A DNA stretch of 64,000 bases from Cuneatibacter caecimuris (GTDB lineage Bacteria; Bacillota; Clostridia; Lachnospirales; Lachnospiraceae). The notes under the pieces were generated by a model that was not told where the DNA came from, made no database searches, and saw nothing but the letters and a program-made list of their open reading frames with translations. Where the stretch lies: NCBI RefSeq assembly GCF_004216775.1, contig NZ_SGXF01000001.1, forward strand, positions 1,166,828-1,230,827, read 5' to 3'. Of the stretch, positions 61,889-64,000 are shown piece by piece (positions within the stretch are counted from its first letter, which is position 1; every line of letters begins with the position of its first letter). The translations under genes and the position numbers were made by a program.

Positions 61889-63538
61889 CTATTTTCCTTT
61901 CAAGCCACAATTCCGCATCATTACAACAGTTTCCGTATGCCCAGTCCACCCAAAACAATCCACCCCCACCATCTTCTCCACGCCAAACCCCACCTTCAAA
62001 AACCCCTTCAAATCCCGGGCCAGAGTTTCCGGATTGCAGGAAATATAGACCACGCGGTCCGGCCGGATTTCTCCCACCGCATGAATAAACTCCTCCGTGC
62101 TGCCACTGCGGGGCGGGTCCAGAAAAATCACATCCAGCTTTTCCCCTGCGGCAGCCATATCCAGAATAAACTGAGTGGCGTCCGCACAGTAAACCCGCAT
62201 GTTCTTCACCTGGTTGCGCTTCACATTCCATCCGGCGTCCCGTACCGCGTCCTTGTTCAACTCCACGCCAATGACCTCCGCAGCCCGGTCCGAAGCCACC
62301 AGCCCGATAGTGCCGATGCCGCAGTACGCATCTAGCACCCGCTCGCCCCCTGTCAGCCCGGCCCATTCCACGGCCTTGCTGTAAAGGACTTCCGTCTGCA
62401 CCGGATTTACCTGATAAAAAGACTTAGGGGAAATGCGGAAAACCTTTCCGCAGAGCACATCTTCAATATATCCCCGGCCATAAACCGCAGTTTCCTTGTC
62501 TCCCAGCACCATACTGGTGCCCCGGCTATTGACATTGACCACCACAGTAGTGATCTCCGGGTGCTCTTTTCTCAGCGCCTTAATAAAATTATTCTTAGAA
62601 GGGAGCACCGGGGAAGCCAGCACCAGCACCACCATAATCTCGCCTGTGGCAAAGCCCCGCCGGATCAGCACGTGGCGCAGCAACCCGTAGCCCGTATCTT
62701 CATCAAATGTCCTGATTTTAAAAGACTTCAGCAGACTGCGAATGGTGACGATGATAGCATCTGACTTCTCATCCTCAATCAGACAGGAGTCCACCGGCAC
62801 CACCCGGTGGGAACCGGCTTCATAAATCCCCGAAATGGGGTTGCCCTTCTTATCATGGCTGAATACCGCGTGCACTTTATTGCGGTAATGCCAGGGATTC
62901 TTCATCCCGATTATTGGCTGCAGCTTTCCAAAACCGCCCAGCAATTCCTGAAGCTGTTTCTGTTTCTCCTTTAGCTGCTGCTCATAGCTCATATGCAGAT
63001 AACTGCAGCCTCCGCATTTCCTGTAAACCGGGCACAGGGACTGAGGCCCGGCGTTACCCCGCTGCTCTTCCTTTCCGGCTTTCCATTTCATTCCTCCGGC
63101 CTTTCCGCTTCCCCCTCTTTCCGGTTTCTGAAACTCTCTGCCATTCCCCTGCGCGGCCCCAACCGCCTCGTTTTTTCTGCTCACCACACCGGCTGCAGCT
63201 TTCACCCCCACATCCGTTTTCTTCTTTCCAGCTCCCCGGCCTCCCGCTTCTCTGGCGCCGCTTCCTGCTTTATCACCATAGGAAACATCTGCCTTCCTCA
63301 CCGTTTTTTTCTTCTCAGCCCCGCTGCCTTCCTTCACACAGTCTCCCTCATTGCAATTTTCTGCAGCACCATTTCCTGCAGCGTGATTTTCTGGAGCAAG
63401 ATTTGCTCTGGCACGGTTTCCCACAGCAGGTTTTTTGAATCCTTTCTTTCCTGCCCCGCTTTTTCCAATTTCACTTTTATCCACTCTATATCTCCCAGTC
63501 CTGTCCGACGCCATAACTCCTCCATCATTTTCAGCCAT
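61889..63538 (-). CDS. rlmD: 23S rRNA (uracil-5-)-methyltransferase RlmD with low-complexity N-terminal extension
   Basis: A protein of about 549 residues. The last 380 are a standard RlmD/RumA: Cys cluster CPVYRKCGGC for [4Fe-4S], SAM motif DAYCGIGTIGL, DPPRSGS, and catalytic Cys in SCNPETLARD. It methylates U1939-type uridine in 23S rRNA. Unusually, the first 165 residues are Gly/Ala/Lys/Glu/Asn-rich, with imperfect repeats such as NLAPENHAAGNGAAEN and no TRAM domain. Start is uncertain: ATG 63538, an in-frame GTG 63550 that overlaps the previous stop (GTGA), or ATG 63514 behind GGAGGAG. It is the first ordinary gene right of the defence island. Confidence 0.92.
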   Translation of the reverse strand: MAENDGGVMASDRTGRYRVDKSEIGKSGAGKKGFKKPAVGNRARANLAPENHAAGNGAAENCNEGDCVKEGSGAEKKKTVRKADVSYGDKAGSGAREAGGRGAGKKKTDVGVKAAAGVVSRKNEAVGAAQGNGREFQKPERGGSGKAGGMKWKAGKEEQRGNAGPQSLCPVYRKCGGCSYLHMSYEQQLKEKQKQLQELLGGFGKLQPIIGMKNPWHYRNKVHAVFSHDKKGNPISGIYEAGSHRVVPVDSCLIEDEKSDAIIVTIRSLLKSFKIRTFDEDTGYGLLRHVLIRRGFATGEIMVVLVLASPVLPSKNNFIKALRKEHPEITTVVVNVNSRGTSMVLGDKETAVYGRGYIEDVLCGKVFRISPKSFYQVNPVQTEVLYSKAVEWAGLTGGERVLDAYCGIGTIGLVASDRAAEVIGVELNKDAVRDAGWNVKRNQVKNMRVYCADATQFILDMAAAGEKLDVIFLDPPRSGSTEEFIHAVGEIRPDRVVYISCNPETLARDLKGFLKVGFGVEKMVGVDCFGWTGHTETVVMMRNCGLKGK

Positions 63539-63546
63539 ATTCTTTC

Positions 63547-64000
63547 TCACTCCGCAAATCCTCCGTTCCAGCGCTGCAGCGTTCCCTCCTGAAACGTATA
63601 TTCCGCGGTACGGAAAGGGTAGCCGATCTCATCCGCATAATACCAGGGATCTTCCGGATGGGCGGGGTTATTCAACACATGAAAATCCTGCGCCGGCATG
63701 TACCCCTGGGCCAGCAGAAATGCCCTTCTGCCCGGCATATTTCCCGTTCCTCCGGCCATGCCGCTATCCCCACAGCCATCTTCGCCGCCTTCATTTCTAC
63801 CCCCTCCGTCCCCAACAAAATCCGCGGTATCCACCACCAGCACGCAGTGCCCGGGGCTTCCCCCCTGGACCCACAGGTCCCCGGCCTTTATCTCTCCGGC
63901 CTGAATGGGCTCGCTTTCCGCATCCAGGGAAATCGTGCCTGCGTATATGATCACATTCCGGATATACTTCCTGAAATTTTCATAGGAATCATCAGGCCCG
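63547..64000 (-). CDS. DUF4846 domain protein, C-terminal part (5' end outside window)
   Basis: The minus frame is open to the window edge. Visible residues include NFRKYIRNVIIYAGTISLDAE, GDLWVQGGSPGHCVLVVD and AQGYMPAQDFHVLNNP, the signature of DUF4846. A Gly/Glu/Asp-rich insert (GDGGGRNEGGEDGCGDSG) interrupts the conserved part between the Val-Val-Asp strand and the ALLAQ-like strand. The family is widespread in Bacillota and Bacteroidota and has no assigned function. The stop is adjacent to or overlaps the rlmD start, so they share a transcript. Confidence 0.82.
   Translation of the reverse strand, partial: GPDDSYENFRKYIRNVIIYAGTISLDAESEPIQAGEIKAGDLWVQGGSPGHCVLVVDTADFVGDGGGRNEGGEDGCGDSGMAGGTGNMPGRRAFLLAQGYMPAQDFHVLNNPAHPEDPWYYADEIGYPFRTAEYTFQEGTLQRWNGGFAE

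Overview
The window looks like a chromosome segment of a Clostridia bacterium, most likely a Lachnospiraceae gut anaerobe (inferred). The grounds are lipoprotein solute-binding proteins paired with a YesM/YesN-type two-component system, an ECF vitamin-type transporter, a TM1266-type regulator, a DUF3842 protein and AGGAGG ribosome binding sites. No rRNA or tRNA gene was seen.

Bases 1-27.9 kb are ordinary, GC-richer genome. In order they hold: the end-truncated gene of a large secreted beta-helix/FIVAR protein; a lipoprotein binding protein with its histidine kinase and AraC-type response regulator; a divergent sugar-binding lipoprotein; an ECF transporter operon (two ATPases, EcfT, S component) whose first gene follows a terminator-like hairpin; a MATE exporter with a DUF3842 gene; an SsuABC/NMT1-like ABC operon headed by a TM1266-type regulator and ending in an SGNH hydrolase; a GNAT acetyltransferase; a deoC-cdd-deoA pyrimidine deoxynucleoside salvage operon; a D-Ala-D-Ala carboxypeptidase; a patatin-like lipase; an alpha/beta hydrolase; and an AraC/GyrI regulator. 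A short hairpin repeat occurs three times here, at gene ends.

Bases 28.5-61.8 kb are a visibly more AT-rich defence island, almost entirely on the minus strand. It holds: an orphan I-C-like CRISPR array; ADP-ribosylglycohydrolase and NERD nuclease genes; a second array with a complete type I-C operon (cas3-cas5-cas8c-cas7-cas4-cas1-cas2); a MoxR ATPase with a VWA/HExxH protein; an ABC-ATPase fused to a Schlafen/AlbA_2 domain; a Nudix plus SRA-like pair; a second I-C-like effector module (cas5-cas8-cas7-cas3) without cas4, cas1, cas2 or an adjacent array; and a three-gene operon encoding an apparent ADP-ribosyltransferase, an unknown 181-aa protein and a 1156-aa reverse transcriptase-HD fusion. 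RhuM genes, one intact and one broken, close the island. The two arrays have different repeats but matching leaders, so one Cas1-Cas2-Cas4 set may feed both, and the acquisition-less effector module may depend on them (inference).

The best candidate for an undescribed system is the ART / 181-aa / RT-HD operon. It is bracketed, together with rhuM, by a 29-bp near-direct repeat (26/29 identical) about 6.5 kb apart. Beyond 61.9 kb the ordinary genome resumes with rlmD, whose N-terminus carries a long low-complexity extension, and the C-terminal part of a DUF4846 protein.
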